Part shown: positions 30,009-41,186 of the stretch, one piece after another | Layout: every line of letters starts with the position of its first letter | How positions within the stretch are numbered: position 1 is the first letter of the stretch | Source: Nannocystis pusilla | Lineage (GTDB): Bacteria > Myxococcota_A > Polyangia > Nannocystales > Nannocystaceae | Reading direction: 5' to 3' | Assembly: GCF_026626665.1 (NCBI RefSeq) | Contig: NZ_JAPNKE010000002.1 | Coordinates: 11,676,001 to 11,740,000, forward strand | Length of the DNA stretch: 64,000 nt | Notes under the pieces: generated by a model | Database searches by the model: none | What the model was told of the DNA's origin: nothing | What the model saw: only the letters and a program-made list of their open reading frames with translations | Made by a program: the position numbers and the translations under genes

Positions 30009-30521
30009 TCAGGCCTCGTTCAGGTCGAGCTGGAGGCAGGTCTGCGTGTCGACGAACAGGGCCTCGTCGTCGTCGAAGTCGGGGCGGTCGTCGCCCCAGC
30101 CACCCTGGCCCCAGCCCGGACCCCAGGGGCCGATGCCCTGCCCCCACGGGCCCCAGCCGCCGCCGCCCCAGCGGGTCTTCTCCGCGGGCGCGCAGAACAT
30201 CGCGCCGTCGCCGTCGCACTGGCTGCGGCAGGTGTTGGCGTCGTCGCCGGCGACGTCGTCGCAGCTCGCCAGGCAGCTCGGGCCGCTCAGGGTGTCACAA
30301 TCGTAGGCGCGATCGTCCTGGCCGGTCTGGACGAAGATCTGGGTCTGGACGCAGACCGCGAGCAGGAGGTCCTGGCCGAAGTCGCAGTCGTTGTTGCCGC
30401 CCCAGCACCACTCGGCCGGGTGGGCCGGGATTGCGAGGGGACGAGCCTCCGACGGGGAGGCCGCGAGGAGCGGCAGGGCGAACGCGAGGGCGGGGCACAG
30501 CAACAGAATCTTGCGCAACAT
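30009..30521 (-). CDS. Secreted Gly/Trp-rich, Cys-containing protein
   Basis: ATG 30521 with AAGGAA upstream, one intact frame of 170 residues. Signal peptide MLRKILLLCPALAFALPLLA cleaved near ASPSEA. The mature part has about nine Cys (WCWGGNNDCDFGQ, CDTLSGPSCLASCDD, CRSQCDGDGAMFC), a flexible Gly/Trp/Pro segment (GGGGWGPWGQGIGPWG) and an acidic end (DFDDDEALFVD). Likely a small extracellular or periplasmic disulfide-bonded protein; no family recognised. Confidence 0.68.
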   Translation of the reverse strand: MLRKILLLCPALAFALPLLAASPSEARPLAIPAHPAEWCWGGNNDCDFGQDLLLAVCVQTQIFVQTGQDDRAYDCDTLSGPSCLASCDDVAGDDANTCRSQCDGDGAMFCAPAEKTRWGGGGWGPWGQGIGPWGPGWGQGGWGDDRPDFDDDEALFVDTQTCLQLDLNEA

Positions 30522-31395
30522 GGGGAGTTCCTTCTTGTCTTCTCTCGGAAGCGACACCGGCTCTCTCCGGCGTCGACTGCCGGAATATTCGCCGGACCCT
30601 GACGGCTCGCAATGAAGAACTGTGGTGAATCGCAACCTCCGACGCGCGCCCGATCGGGCAAAGCCGCGGCGGACACGGCCCGTTCGCCGCGAATCTGCGG
30701 TTCTTCGGGCGACGCGACGAGCCCGGCGTCGGCGGCGTCGGCGGCCGCTCCGGCCCGAATTTCGCCGAATCGTCGGCGCCGTCCGCCGCGCTGCGGATTG
30801 TACATAGCCCGCCGGACGCGACGGCGACGAGGACGCCCGCCCGGCGATTTTCATAATTGTATATGATTATTCATCTTGCGGCGCGACCGCGGCGGTCCGA
30901 CGGAGGGGGCCGCGCATTCGCCCGCCCGCGACCCGGCTGGACCGCCATTTCACGGTATGCATATAGCCTCGTACCCCACACGTGGGCCGGGCTGCCACAT
31001 CGTTCGCGCGAGCGTCGAACGGCGCCCGCATCGGCCCGCCCGGCGCGAGAGCCTGGCGACGACGCGACGCTCGCGGCGAGCGACGCGGCGGCGAATCGGA
31101 CGACGTCGGCGCTCCCCGAGGGAGATCCGCCCGGCGCCGAACATCGCGTCCCCGGAGCCGCAGCGCCGCGGCCGGACCGCGAGCGTCGACGGCAGTCCGC
31201 GGCCACGGCCGCGTCGCTGTCGCGTCGGCGAGGGCCCCTCGATCGGTCAGGCGAACCACCCGCCAGGGCGATCCGGCCCGCGCTCGGGACGGCGTCGCGG
31301 CCGCGGCCGAAGCCCGGCGACCCGCGGCGGGCGATGCTCCGTGCCCCGAGCCCGTGCTCTCGCGCGGCTCGCCAGCGCCCGGCCTCGCCAGGCCC

Positions 31396-31590
31396 TCATG
31401 CCATTCGAGTTCGCTGCGAGGAGTCGCCCTCCGCGGGCAATGGCCTCAGCGCTCCGCCGCGGCTCGCCCACAGCCCGATCGCCAGCGGCAGGAGCCCGTC
31501 GAGCACGTTTGTCGCCAGCATCGCGATCGCCCACGACTGCGACGGGCGGCTCGGCGCGAGTCGTGCGCGGCGTGCATGGCGGCGATTCAT
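31396..31590 (-). CDS. Possible small membrane protein (64 aa)
   Basis: Starts MNRRHARRARL and contains one hydrophobic helix (SWAIAMLATNVLDGLLPLAIG) with a basic N-terminal side. The hydrophobic run is unusual among random frames here, but no good ribosome site is visible. Tentative. Confidence 0.3.
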   Translation of the reverse strand: MNRRHARRARLAPSRPSQSWAIAMLATNVLDGLLPLAIGLWASRGGALRPLPAEGDSSQRTRMA

Positions 31591-31637
31591 GCGTCCTCGT
31601 TCGGAGGCGATGACTCGCGCGTCCTCAGGTGCGGCGA

Positions 31638-31682
31638 ATGCGAAACGCGGCCCGTCTCCGCGCGACGGGCCGCCTTTCGCAT
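31638..31682 (-). terminator. 19-bp stem-loop downstream of the LamG gene
   Basis: Two 19-bp arms (31638-31656 and 31664-31682) pair with one mismatch around a 7-base loop; core GCGGCCCGTC/GACGGGCCGC, with TTTCGCAT at the outer end. It begins 11 bp after the stop of the gene ending at 31693. No long T tract, as is common in very G+C-rich genomes. Confidence 0.6.
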
Positions 31683-31692
31683 GGAGGGGGGT

Positions 31693-34600
31693 TTAGCCGA
31701 CTTGCTGCTGGACGTCGTCGACGTTGCCGTAGATCGCCTCGGAGACGTCGATGACGCCCGAGACGACCGCGAAGCCGACGGTGACGAGCTTGAGCCGGCC
31801 GGTCCGGTCGCTGTCGTCGTACTTCTCGGACAGGCGCATCAGCGAGCTGCTCACCCACGAGCCGCAGCGCAGCGAGAACGTGACGATCTGGCTGTCGCCC
31901 TGCAGGTTGCCGGTGCCGAGCGCGACCGCGGAGAGCGTGGTGGTCGCCAGGCCGAGCAGGCCGAAGGCCACGAGGTCGAAGGGGCGCCACAGGTCGTCGA
32001 CCTTGTAGGTGACGTACGCGGACAGCACCGTCCACGCGCCGGTGACGATCTCGAGGCCCGCGTTGGCGCCGGTGTAGGGCTGGACCTTCTGCGGCAGGCT
32101 GGGGAGCCGGGCCAGGGTGAGGACGCCGCGCAGCGAGGTGCACATGCCGCCGGTGGCGGCCAGGGTCGCCGAGAACTTCTTGGCCGCCTTGCCGGCCATC
32201 TCGAGCCCGGTCTTGGTCATGAGGACGATCGAGTTGACGAGCCCGAGCGCCATCGAGGCCCACAAGATCCGCCGCGCGTCGCGGCCGGGCTGCGTCTGCC
32301 CGCTCCGCGGCTGCGCCCCCGACTTGGGCGTGATCATCGACGACACGTCGCTCCTGGCCTGGGCCTTGTTCGTCGACTTCTCGGTCAGCACGCCGACGAT
32401 CGCGCCGACCAGGGAGACGACCCGCATGACCGTGAAGGAGCGGCCGCCGAGGATGGTCGCCTCGATCGCGTCGGTCAGCACCGGCACCTTGATGCGGGCG
32501 CGGAACTGCTTGCCGGCGAGGTCGATGGCGTCCACCCCGCGGGTGACGACGCCGTCGAACAGGACGTCGAGCAGCGAGGACGAGCCGTCGGCGAGCGCGC
32601 CGTTTTGGGCCAGGAGCTGCGAGATCGGCGTGCCGAGCACGGTGCTCACCTGGGTGAGGTCGGGCAGCTTGCCGGTGAGGCCGTTCGCGGTGTTCAGCAC
32701 GGCCGCATCGGGCGCGCCGAGGCCGGAGGTCACGTCGTCGGCGAGGTCGAACACCGCGTCGACCGACTCGAGCGCGTCCTGGAATTTTTCCAACAGGTAC
32801 TCGAGCGGCTCGAGCACGGGGCGCGCGGCGTCGATGTCGAGGCCGAACAGGTCGCCGACCGAGCGCTGGCCCACGGCCTGCTCGACGCCTTTGCGCAGCG
32901 CGTCGGCCAGCTGGGCCTTGTACTCGCCGAGCTGCGGGTCTTGGCGCAGCTGCTGGAACGAGTCGTCGAGCAGGGCGTGGATGTCGTCGGAGGCGGCGAG
33001 GAAGTCGTCCCACAGGAACAGGTAGGCCAGGAACTCGAGGATCTCGCGGACCTCGGCGGCGATCCGCTTGACCAGCGCCTCCATGGCGGCGAACGCCTCC
33101 TCGACCCCGCTGACGACCACGCGCCAGGCCGCCTCGACGCCGTCGACGATGGTGGTGCCGATGATCTCGATCCACTGCAGGCCGGTCTCGGTGAGCTGGG
33201 AGACCTCGACGGCCAGCGTCTCGGCGCTGTCGACCAGCGCGGCGATCGCCTGCGTGCCGGCGCGGCGGGACGCGCCTCGACCTTCTTGCGCAACGCGTCG
33301 AGGTCGTTCGCGCCGCGCACGATCAGCGCGCCGGCCGACTTCGCGGTCCGCTTGGCGCCCTCGATCACGCCGGTGCCGGTGGCGAGGAGCTTGTCGCCGA
33401 GCGCCGCCGGATCGAGGGCGCCGAGGGCCGCGTTGACGGCGTCCTCGACGGCGCCGGTGGCTTCGTCGACGGCGTCCTCGACGGCGCCGGCGCCCGCGTT
33501 GACGGCGTCCTCGACGGCGCCGGCGCCTGCGTTGACGGCGTCCTCGACGGCGCCGGCGCCCGCGTTGACGGCGTCCTCGACGGCGCCGGTGCCCGCGTTG
33601 ACGGCGTCCCCGACGGCGCCGGCGCCCGCGTTGACGGCGTCCCCGACGGCGTTGGCGCCCGAGCCGACGGCGTTCCCGACCGCGTTGCCGATGTCACCGA
33701 AGAAGCCCCGGGCCTGGGGCTTGATGAGCGGCCGGTTCTCCGGGGAGGGCGCCGGGGGAGCGGGGCCGCGGGGAACTGCGTGGTGAGCCGGCGGAAGGCG
33801 TCGGCGAGGGCGTTGGCGTCGTCGCTGCTGGTGCCCGCGGGCAGCGGGTTGCGGCGGCCGGGAGCGGGGTTCGTCAGGTCGTCGCCCTCGATCGTGCGCA
33901 GGCGTTGCTGCACCGGGGCGTCGGGGCGAATGGCCGTCCACACGCCGCCGGCGGCCCCGGCGACCCGGACGCGGATCGTCGGGCAGCCGAGGTCGTCGGC
34001 GACGAAGCGCAGGCGCACCTTGCCGGCGCCGTTCAGCGGCACCACCCGGGTCTCGTCGGCCTTCCACGGCTGCACCTCGCCCTTCTCGGTCGGGCCGACG
34101 TAGGCGGACAGCGGGCGGTCGACGCGGACCTCGAGCGACCGGTCGCTCGCGCCGTCGCCCGCGGGCGTGGTGACCTCGACCGTGGCGTCGTACACGAGGG
34201 CGGTGCCGTAGAGCTGCTCGGGCTGGGCGCCGAGCATCTTGTTCGAGACCTTCGCGCCCGCGACCGTCTCGCGCACGAGCTTGCCGCGCGTCCTGAGGCG
34301 GTACGGGGCGCCGGTGGTGGCCGGCAGCGGCGGGCCGTTCGTGTCCGTGAGCGTCACGCCGCCGGGGGCGTGACCAGCCGCTGCGCGGGCCGTGGTCGTG
34401 GAACAGGCCGTCGGTCACGGCGTCGAGGCGGTAGCAGGCGAGCAGCCCGTTCTCGTCGCCGCACGCGCGGGTCAGCCACAGCTGCGCCAGGCGCTCGGGC
34501 TTGACGCCGCGCCAGATCCGTACCTCCGCCAGGCCGCCGCGCAGGCGCGCCGCCCGGGCGCGACCCCGCCGAGGCTGCACTGCGACGCGACCGGGCTGCT

Positions 34601-35641
34601 CAGGATGGTCCGCAGCGCGGTGAACTGCGCCGGCTTCGACGGGTCGAGGGCCATCTTCCCCTTCGCGCGCGAAGTGCCCTGGAAGTACACCTGGCTGTCG
34701 ATCGCCAGGCCCGTGTCGTCGACCCGCGCGCTCGCGGCGACGTGCGCCCACTGGCCCTTCTTGACCAGGCCCTTGGCGCTGCACAGGCGGGTCGGCGTGT
34801 CGCCCTCGATCAGCATCAGCGCGACCTCGCCGTCCTTGCCGCCGGCGGCGAGCACCAGCCGCCGCGAGTCGGCGCCGAGCTGGACCACCGCGCCGGGCAG
34901 GGCCTCGTCGGTGTCGAGGCGGACCCACGCCTCGAGCGTCAGCTTGCCGTTCATACCGGTCACAGGGGACAGGTTGGTGACCTCGGAGTCCCTGGCGAAG
35001 TTGAAGTAGGCGGCCGGGCCGTCGGCGAGCGGCGCCGGGTGCTGGACGGTCGCCACGGCGCCGGGGCCGGCGAGGTGACGCTTGTGGGCGCCGAGGTCCA
35101 CGCTCGTGTGGCGCTGGCCGCCGGCGTCGGCGACGGTCTGCTCGAGCGGGTAGTAGGCCGACAGCTGCGAGGAGCCGAGCGGCGGCGCGTCCCACGAGAG
35201 GTCGTTCGGCTTGAAGTGCTTCCACACCACGAGCTGGGCCAGCTCGCCGGTGAAGCCGCCGAGCGCGACGGTGCGCGCCTCCTTGCCGGGCGCGGCGAGG
35301 GGGCCCTCGACGTAGATCGCGCCGTTGATGCGGATCCAGCCCTTCCCCTTGGGGTCGATGCCGGCGCGCATCTGCACCCAGCGGTCGGGCGGCAGGCCGC
35401 CCGGGATGGTCAGCTCGGGGCCCGACTTGCCCGTGATCACGGAGAAGCGCAGGACATCGGCGCGGTCGCCGGTGCCGAGCACGATCCGCGTCTTGGCCCC
35501 GGCGAGCTCGACGATCGTCTGCGAGGCGGCGTCGCCGGTGCGGCGGATCCATAGCTGCAGCAGCAGGCCCTCCGGGAAACCGCCGTCGACAGGCGGGGAC
35601 ACGAGCTTGGCCGCTTGAGTGAATGCGAGGACCTTGGACAT
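31693..35641 (-). CDS. Very large LamG-type protein with 11-residue repeats and hydrophobic C-terminal half
   Basis: Starts at ATG 35641 (MSKVLAFTQAAKLV). Two concanavalin/LamG-like beta-sandwich units occupy the first ~400 residues (GGFPEGLLLQLWIRR, GGLPPDRWVQMRAGID; KLTLEAWVRLDT, KKGQWAHVAASARV). Then a linking region, ~8 copies of an 11-residue repeat (AGAGAVEDAVN), and a helical C-terminal part with several hydrophobic segments (VMRVVSLVGAIVGVL, LVAFGLLGLATTTL, LVTVGFAVVSGVIDV). About 1310 residues in all, read across frame changes near 34600, 34370, 33770, 33270 and others. Membrane insertion or pore formation is possible; no signal peptide is seen. No family assigned beyond LamG. Confidence 0.62.
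33433..33690. repeat. 33-bp coding tandem repeat, ~8 copies
   Basis: Unit GCGTTGACGGCGTCCTCGAC-GGCGCCGGCGCCC (plus strand) encodes AGAGAVEDAVN on the minus strand. Copies are nearly identical in the middle and drift at the edges (GDAVN for EDAVN). Such exact repeats change copy number easily. Confidence 0.8.
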
Positions 35642-36228
35642 GACAACCCGTCCGGGCAGGAAATGCATCGAGGCGCCAAAGGGGCATCAGCGCCCCCGGT
35701 CGCCGCAGCCCGGTCGACGTGGTGAGCGTAGGGAACCCGGTCGACAGGTGCTGGCCGCAGATGGCCATCGCCTGCCCAGGTCGCGGGCAGGGCGGCGTGC
35801 GCGGCCGCGCGGTTCAAGCGCGAGCGCGCGAGCGCGCGAGCTGCTGCCGACGACGCTCGCATACCGGCCGCAGCGAGGTCGGTCCGAATCATATGTCCTT
35901 CAGGGCAGGTCGTCTCTGTGTCGACGACCATCGCGGACCGCACGGCGAGCCGCTCGAGCAGGTGCGTATCGCGGACGGAGCGCCGCTTGACCTCCGAGAA
36001 TGTGACACCACGCGGGTGACTGACGATCCGCGTGGCCACGGTGGACCTGGCGGCGCCGTGGCGAGCGGTGCAGGCGCGGCTGCACGAGCTGCTGTCGACA
36101 AGTTTTCCGCCGGCGCTCGCTGCGGGGATACCCGTGTAGGCCGCGGGCCGACCCGGTTCACGGGCGGTCGCGTTCACGCGGGGTCGACGGCGTTGATCCT
36201 CGCAGGCGCTCCGCGGCGCTACCCGGGC
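35642..36228. other. Divergent intergenic gap, no gene recognised
   Basis: 587 bp between the starts of the large LamG gene and a secreted protein gene, so it holds both promoters. Contains ATATGTCCTTCAGGG (near 35889), a partial match to the dispersed ACATGTC element. No convincing small gene. Confidence 0.45.
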
Positions 36229-36993
36229 ATGCATATCTTGACGACTTTTGCGGCGGCCTGTCTGTCGCTGCTCGCCGTGGCTGCTCCGGCGCGCGCGCAG
36301 GGCCCGAACTATTCGGTCACGGCGCACGCGGTCACCGGCGGGACGCCGGGCGCCGGCGCCTCTTATCTCGGGCCGCTGATGGGCCAGACCTCCGTCGACG
36401 CGCAGCACGACCCGGCCGGCGTCACCTGGGCCCACTATTACACGCAGATCCTCTACTCCGACGCCGGCGCGTTCGCGTGGACCGACCTCGGCTCGCTGGC
36501 CAGCCACGTCACCGCCGAGGCCCAGCGGGTCGACGCGACCAACTTCCCGGGCGCGGTCTCGGCCAACACCACCAATCGCTTCCAGGACCGCTTCGTCGTC
36601 GCCTCGGACAGCTTGCCGAAGAACACGCCGGTGACCCTGACCTTCCGCGCGGCGCTGGCGGTCGAGTGGGACGGCTCGGGGCTGTACGACGGCCGCGCGA
36701 CCTGTACCGTGCAGGTCGGCGCGAGCTCGGCGACGCCGAAGTGGAGCGACGCGTGGAACAAGGGCGAGGATGAGGCCGAGAGCCTGCTGGTGGTCGTCAA
36801 GACCACGGTCGGCGCGACCCTGTGGATCTCCGGCCGCCTCGACACGATGGCCTACGCCTCCTTCATGGCGCCGGGGCCGCTGTACGGCGGCGAGATGGCG
36901 ATCGACGCCAGCTGTCAGACGCCGCTCGTCGACGCCACGCCCGGGGTGCACCTCGTCACCGAGTCGGGCTTCGACTACGCGACGCTGCAGTGA
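36229..36993 (+). CDS. Secreted beta-rich hypothetical protein
   Basis: ATG 36229; signal peptide MHILTTFAAACLSLLAVAAP with cleavage near ARAQG. One intact frame, 254 residues. The mature protein is Thr/Ala/Asp-rich with beta-strand patterns (VTLTFRAALAVEWDGSG, TTVGATLWISGRLDTM) and two Cys (ATCTVQVG, IDASCQTP) that may form a disulfide. No family recognised; resembles exported filament or coat-type proteins only in general composition. Confidence 0.68.
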   Translation: MHILTTFAAACLSLLAVAAPARAQGPNYSVTAHAVTGGTPGAGASYLGPLMGQTSVDAQHDPAGVTWAHYYTQILYSDAGAFAWTDLGSLASHVTAEAQRVDATNFPGAVSANTTNRFQDRFVVASDSLPKNTPVTLTFRAALAVEWDGSGLYDGRATCTVQVGASSATPKWSDAWNKGEDEAESLLVVVKTTVGATLWISGRLDTMAYASFMAPGPLYGGEMAIDASCQTPLVDATPGVHLVTESGFDYATLQ

Positions 36994-37012
36994 GCCGCGC
37001 GCGCGGCTTGGG

Positions 37013-37046
37013 GTCGCGCGAGCGCATCGCAGCGCTCGCGCGCGAC
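37013..37046. terminator. Hairpin between convergent genes
   Basis: GTCGCGCGAGCGC and GCGCTCGCGCGCGAC pair over 13 bp with a 2-base bulge around ATCGCA. It fills the 70 bp between the secreted-protein stop (36993) and the VCBS-gene stop (37064), so it could end transcription from both sides. Confidence 0.5.
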
Positions 37047-37063
37047 GGCCCGTGGCGCGGACC

Positions 37064-38924
37064 TCAGCGGCGGCGGCGGCGGAGCAGGACCACGGCGCCG
37101 AGCACCGCGAGCCAGCCGGAGCCGCGGTCGCCGTCGCTGGCGCAGCCGCAGCCGCTGCTGTCGGTCATGCCGGAGCCGGTGGCGCCGTCCGACGATTCGT
37201 CGCCGCCGCTGCTCGCGTCCGTCGTGCCGGCGTCGGAGGTGGCGCCGGTGGTCGGCGTCCCGCCGGTGGTCGGCGCCTCGCCGGTGGTCCCGGGCGTCCC
37301 GGTGGTGCCGTCATTGCCGGTCGTCGCCGTGGTGTCGCCGTCGGAGGTGTCGCCGTCGGAGGTGTCGCCGTCGGAGGTCAGTTCGGGCGCGCGCCGGCCT
37401 CGTACGATTGATCGGCGGCGCACGCGGTGTTGCCATTCGTGTCCTCTGCACATACGCGGAAGACGATGACGCCCCTCGCGGGCGGGAGGACGACGCGGAA
37501 CAGATCGCCGCCCATGAAGACGGCGTCGACGGTGGTGGGGGCGCCGTCGGGGTCGATCTCGGCGTAGGCGCGAGCGAGCCGCGGGCCCTCGTCGGTGACC
37601 GTGCGGTCGCTGACCGCGAAGCGGATCACCGGCGCGTCGTCGAATCTGACCGGGAGGGACACCTCCTCGACCGCGATCAGCTTCGGCGGCTGGGCGTCGA
37701 CCGGGTCGGCGTCGCCGGCGAGGTAGACCTCGTCGGAGCTGCCGCACTCGCCCTGGCCGGTGACGAGGTCGAGGCGGCCGTCGTCGTCGAGGTCGCCGAA
37801 TTCGGCCCACAGGCTGCAATCGGTCGGCCCAGGGAACACCCCGGCCATGGCGGAGAAGTTGCCGTCGCCGTCGTTGACGAGGTAGCGCTCGGGGCTGCTC
37901 AGCGAGACGACGACCGCGTCGAAGTCGCCGTCGTCGTCGATGTCGGCGCAGACCACCCCGTTGTCGTCGTCACCGCCGCCGTTGCCGGTCACGCGCGCCA
38001 TGGTCTCGTCGGTGAAGCCGCCGGCGCCGTCGTTGATGAGAAGCTGCTCGTTGTAGCCGCCGCCGATGTTGTCGATCCACACGTCGAGGTCGCCGTCGCC
38101 GTCGACGTCGCAGACGCCCGGGTTGTAGTGAAAGCCGCCGTTGGCGGCCGGCGGGAAGTCGGCGGCGGTGAACTGGCCGCTGCCGTCGTTTTTCCACAGG
38201 TTGCCGCCGCCGTTGGCGTGGGGATTGACGAGCAGGTCGAGGTCGAAGTCGCGGTCGACGTCGAGGAGGTCGAAGTCGTCGATGTCCGCGCCCGCGAGCT
38301 GATCCGGGAGCGCGCCCGGACCTCCTCGAAGACGCCGGCGCCGTCGTTGCGGTAAAGCCGGGCGAACTGGGCCGCGCCGCCGCCCTGCGAGTAGCCGTCG
38401 CCGGCGAGGATGTCGAGGTCGCCGTCGCCGTCGACGTCGCCCATGCGCGCCGCGGCGCCCTGCGGGAACGAGCCGGCGGGCAGGCGCGTCGCGGCCTCGT
38501 CGGTGAACACGCCCATGCCGTCGTTGATGAAGAGGACGTGCGGCCCGCCGGCGCCGTCGGGGGCGTAGAGGTCGGGGTCGCCGTCGCCGTCGACGTCGCC
38601 GACGGCGACCTGGCGGACGTTGCCGACGTAGTCGCCGACGGCCGCGGCCGACTCGTTGCTGAAGTCGGCCATGCCGTTGTTGAGGTAGACGACCAGCGGC
38701 TGCGGCTTGTCGGCGCCGGCGAAGAAGTCGGCGTAATTGGCGAGCAGGATGTCGAGGTCGCCGTCGCCGTCGAGGTCGGTGACGCGGAGGTGATTGGTCC
38801 AGCAGCCCTGGCCGTTGCAGGCCTGCGGATCGAGGGCGTCGGGCACGAGCTCGTAGGCCGACGCCGGGGAGGTCGAGAGCAGGAGGGCGAGGGCCGCGGC
38901 GAAGGGGATGGTATGGCGATTCAA
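37064..38924 (-). CDS. VCBS/FG-GAP repeat protein with MYXO-CTERM anchor
   Basis: TTG start at 38924, supported by GGAGGC upstream and by a signal peptide that follows at once (PFAAALALLLSTSPASAYE). Then a beta-propeller-like array of calcium loops: LRVTDLDGDGDLDILLANY, VAVGDVDGDGDPDLYAP, MGDVDGDGDLDILAGDG, VCDVDGDGDLDVWIDN, FGDLDDDGRLDLVTG. After a Thr/Gly/Asp-rich stalk comes CGCASDGDRGSGWLAVLGAV and an Arg cluster: the MYXO-CTERM sorting signal. The protein is therefore exported and surface-anchored. Frame changes near 38310, 38190 and 37390. Probably adhesion or an enzyme scaffold. Confidence 0.82.
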
Positions 38925-39028
38925 GGTAATGCCTCCGGTGTTTCGCAGGTGCGGTCGCAGTGGACCACGGATCGTCGACCGACCGGCGGAGCGCGGCGGA
39001 TGGGCTCGCGCAGCGGGCATAATAAAGC

Positions 39029-41186
39029 TCACGGGACGATCGGTGTCAGCGCGGCGCTGTCGGTCGTCGACATCGCCGCTGAGGTCGACGAGGCCCAGCG
39101 GCGGCTCCCAGCCGATTGGCGGCGCGCACCGTGGCGATCAGCGCCTGGCGACGGGATGTCGCCGGACGCTGATCGCCGCGGCGCGCATCGTGGCGTGGCG
39201 CTCGGCGCCTGGCGACGGGATGTCGCCGGACTCGTAGCAAAGGGCGCTGGTGGTATTCGTCTCTGGAAGCGCCGATTCAGGCGGCGCCCGAGGCGTGAGC
39301 GCGGTGTCATCGAGAGCGCGAAAATCAGGCGTGTGCCGTCGCGCCCGTCAGAGCCCAGCGCGCCGCGGTCCCACGGGCCCTGCGGCGGCCGCAGTTGCTG
39401 GGCGATGTCGGTCGTGACGACGCCGTAGGCGGGCAGACCGAACACGTTGAGGCCGGTGTCGACGGCCTGACCGCCCGCCTTGGGGTGGAGGTCGCCGTTC
39501 ATCGCGTCGACGAACACCGAGGCCGGCGTGGCCGCGCCGCTGACGTCGTCGCCGGCGCTCAGCAGCGGGGCAGGGTGGATCGCGTTGTCGGCGAAGCCGA
39601 AGATCAGGTTGCCCTCGCTGGTGGTGATCTCGACGCCGACGTCGCCCGCATTCACCGCAGTCTGCCCGCCGCCCGCGCTGAAGAAGATGTTGTTGGTCAG
39701 CTTCCAGCGCATCATCACCGCGGCGTCGCCGGAGCCGCGAATCGCCTCGCTGGCGCCGATCACGGTGTTGTTGGTCAGGGTGAACGACATGTCGTCGCTG
39801 CCGCAGCTGTAGAAGTCGATCGCGCTGCCGCCGGAGCCGGCCGTCTCGATCACGTTGTTGCGCATCAGCAGCGACACCGGGGCGGGGAAGCACGAGCCGT
39901 AGCCGCCGATCGCGTCGGTGGCGAAGCCGCCGCCGTCCTGGCAGATCCGGTTGCCGTCGAGCACCCCCTGGCCGGCGTGCAGGGCGTGGTTGCCGTACTC
40001 GACCGCGCTGACGACGAAGGTCTGCGGCGCGTCCGAGCGCACGTAGATGTCGTTGCAGCGCAGCACCGAGACGCCGCCGGAGCAGGCGCTGGCGACGATG
40101 CCGTAGAGGTTGAGGGTGTTCATGTCGCCGCCGGAGGTGGCGACGATCTCGACGTAGTTGCGCACCAGCGTGCCGGCGCCGACGAAGTGGTGCGGGTAGC
40201 TCCACGCGTCGGCGTGCAGCGGGCTTGCGATCATGCGAAAGCCGCCGAACACCGCGCCGTTGTGGTCGAGGTTGAGCCGACCGTAGAAGGTCGGGGTGGA
40301 GGTCCGGGTCCCAGGCGGAGAAGGTGCCGTCGAAGCCGCCCTTGATCGTCAGCTCCTTGCCGACGTAGACCTCGGCCGAGGCGTACTGGCCCTCGGCGAC
40401 GCGCAGGGTGCTGCCGGCCGGGGCGGCGCCGACGGCGTGGCACAGGGTTCGCCACGCGGTCTCGGGGGTGGTGCCGTCGTTGGCGTCGTCGCCGGTCTGG
40501 GCGCTGACGTGGAACACCGGGCCGGGCTCGGCGATCGGGCACGGCAGGCTCTGGGCCGGCGGGAATTGCTGGCGGCAGCCGGACACGAGCGGCGGCTCGT
40601 CCGGGATCGTCAGCTTGACGCACACGCCGGCGCCCGCGCTGCAGCTGCCCGGGCCGCACACGCCGGGGCCGTCGGCGACACCGTCGCAGTCGTTGTCGAG
40701 GCCGTCGCACACCTCGGGCCCCGGCGCGACGCAATCGACGCAGCCGACGCCGTCGACGCACAGGTGCCCGCATTCCTCCATCGACGGGACCTCGCCCTCG
40801 CAGCCGATGGCGATGTTGCCCTCGCAGACGACGCCGTCGACGCACGCCTCGCCGGTGGTCATGACCTCGCCGGTGGTCATGGTTTCAGTGGTCGAGCCGG
40901 TGGTCGAGGTCGAGCTCGAGGTCGAGGTCGAGACGTCACTGGTGGTCGTCGAGGTCGAGGTCGGCTCGACGGTGCCGGTGGTGCCGGTGGTGCCGGTCAT
41001 CGAGTCGGTGCCGCCGGTGTCGGTCGTCGTCGGGAGCGAGGCCGTCGTGCCGGTGCTGCTGCTCGTCTCGCCGGTGCTCGTCGAGGCGGTGTCCGACGCC
41101 GTGCCGACAGTGCTGGTCAGGTCGTCGCCGCAACCGGCGAGGAGGACGACGAAGAACGATCCGAGGGAGGCGACGAGGGTGCGCAT
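39029..41186 (-). CDS. Right-handed beta-helix (pectate-lyase-like) lipoprotein with MopE-type motif
   Basis: ATG 41186, lipobox VLLAGC, then a ~75-residue Thr/Ser stalk. Next a Cys-rich stretch with VCDGLDNDCDGVADG, the metal-binding motif found in MopE-like proteins, and a parallel beta-helix region: LRVAEGQYASAEVYVGKE, IYVRSDAPQTFVVSAVEYG, NNVIETAGSGGSAIDFYSC, LTNNTVIGASEAIRGSG. Resembles the DUF1565/PbH1 repeat lipoproteins frequent in myxobacteria. One frame change near 40260. The recognisable part ends near 39340 (GPWDRGALGSDG); the frame then runs on to 39029 through a repeated, Arg/Pro-rich stretch that is probably not part of the protein. Confidence 0.7.
39142..39240. repeat. Two ~50-bp direct copies with a GGCGAC..GTCGCC hairpin
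   Basis: GCGCCTGGCGACGGGATGTC-GCCGGA occurs at about 39140 and 39206, each preceded by GCGCGCA(C/T)CGTGGCG. Inside each copy GGCGAC pairs with GTCGCC. Lies after the beta-helix domain and before the VCBS gene start. Confidence 0.5.

Larger units (their letters stand above)
30522..31692. other. 1.2-kb region with at most one small gene
   Basis: An A+T-rich patch (30850-30880) breaks an otherwise G+C-rich stretch. The only candidate gene is a small membrane protein at 31396-31590; a strong hairpin sits at 31638-31682. Longer open frames are Arg/Pro/Ala-rich and lack start signals. Confidence 0.45.

Noticed and set aside
30982..33786. Open plus-strand frame of over 900 codons
   Set aside because: Antisense to the large LamG-type gene; composition (Arg, Gly, Ala, Val, Asp only) is typical of a shadow frame.
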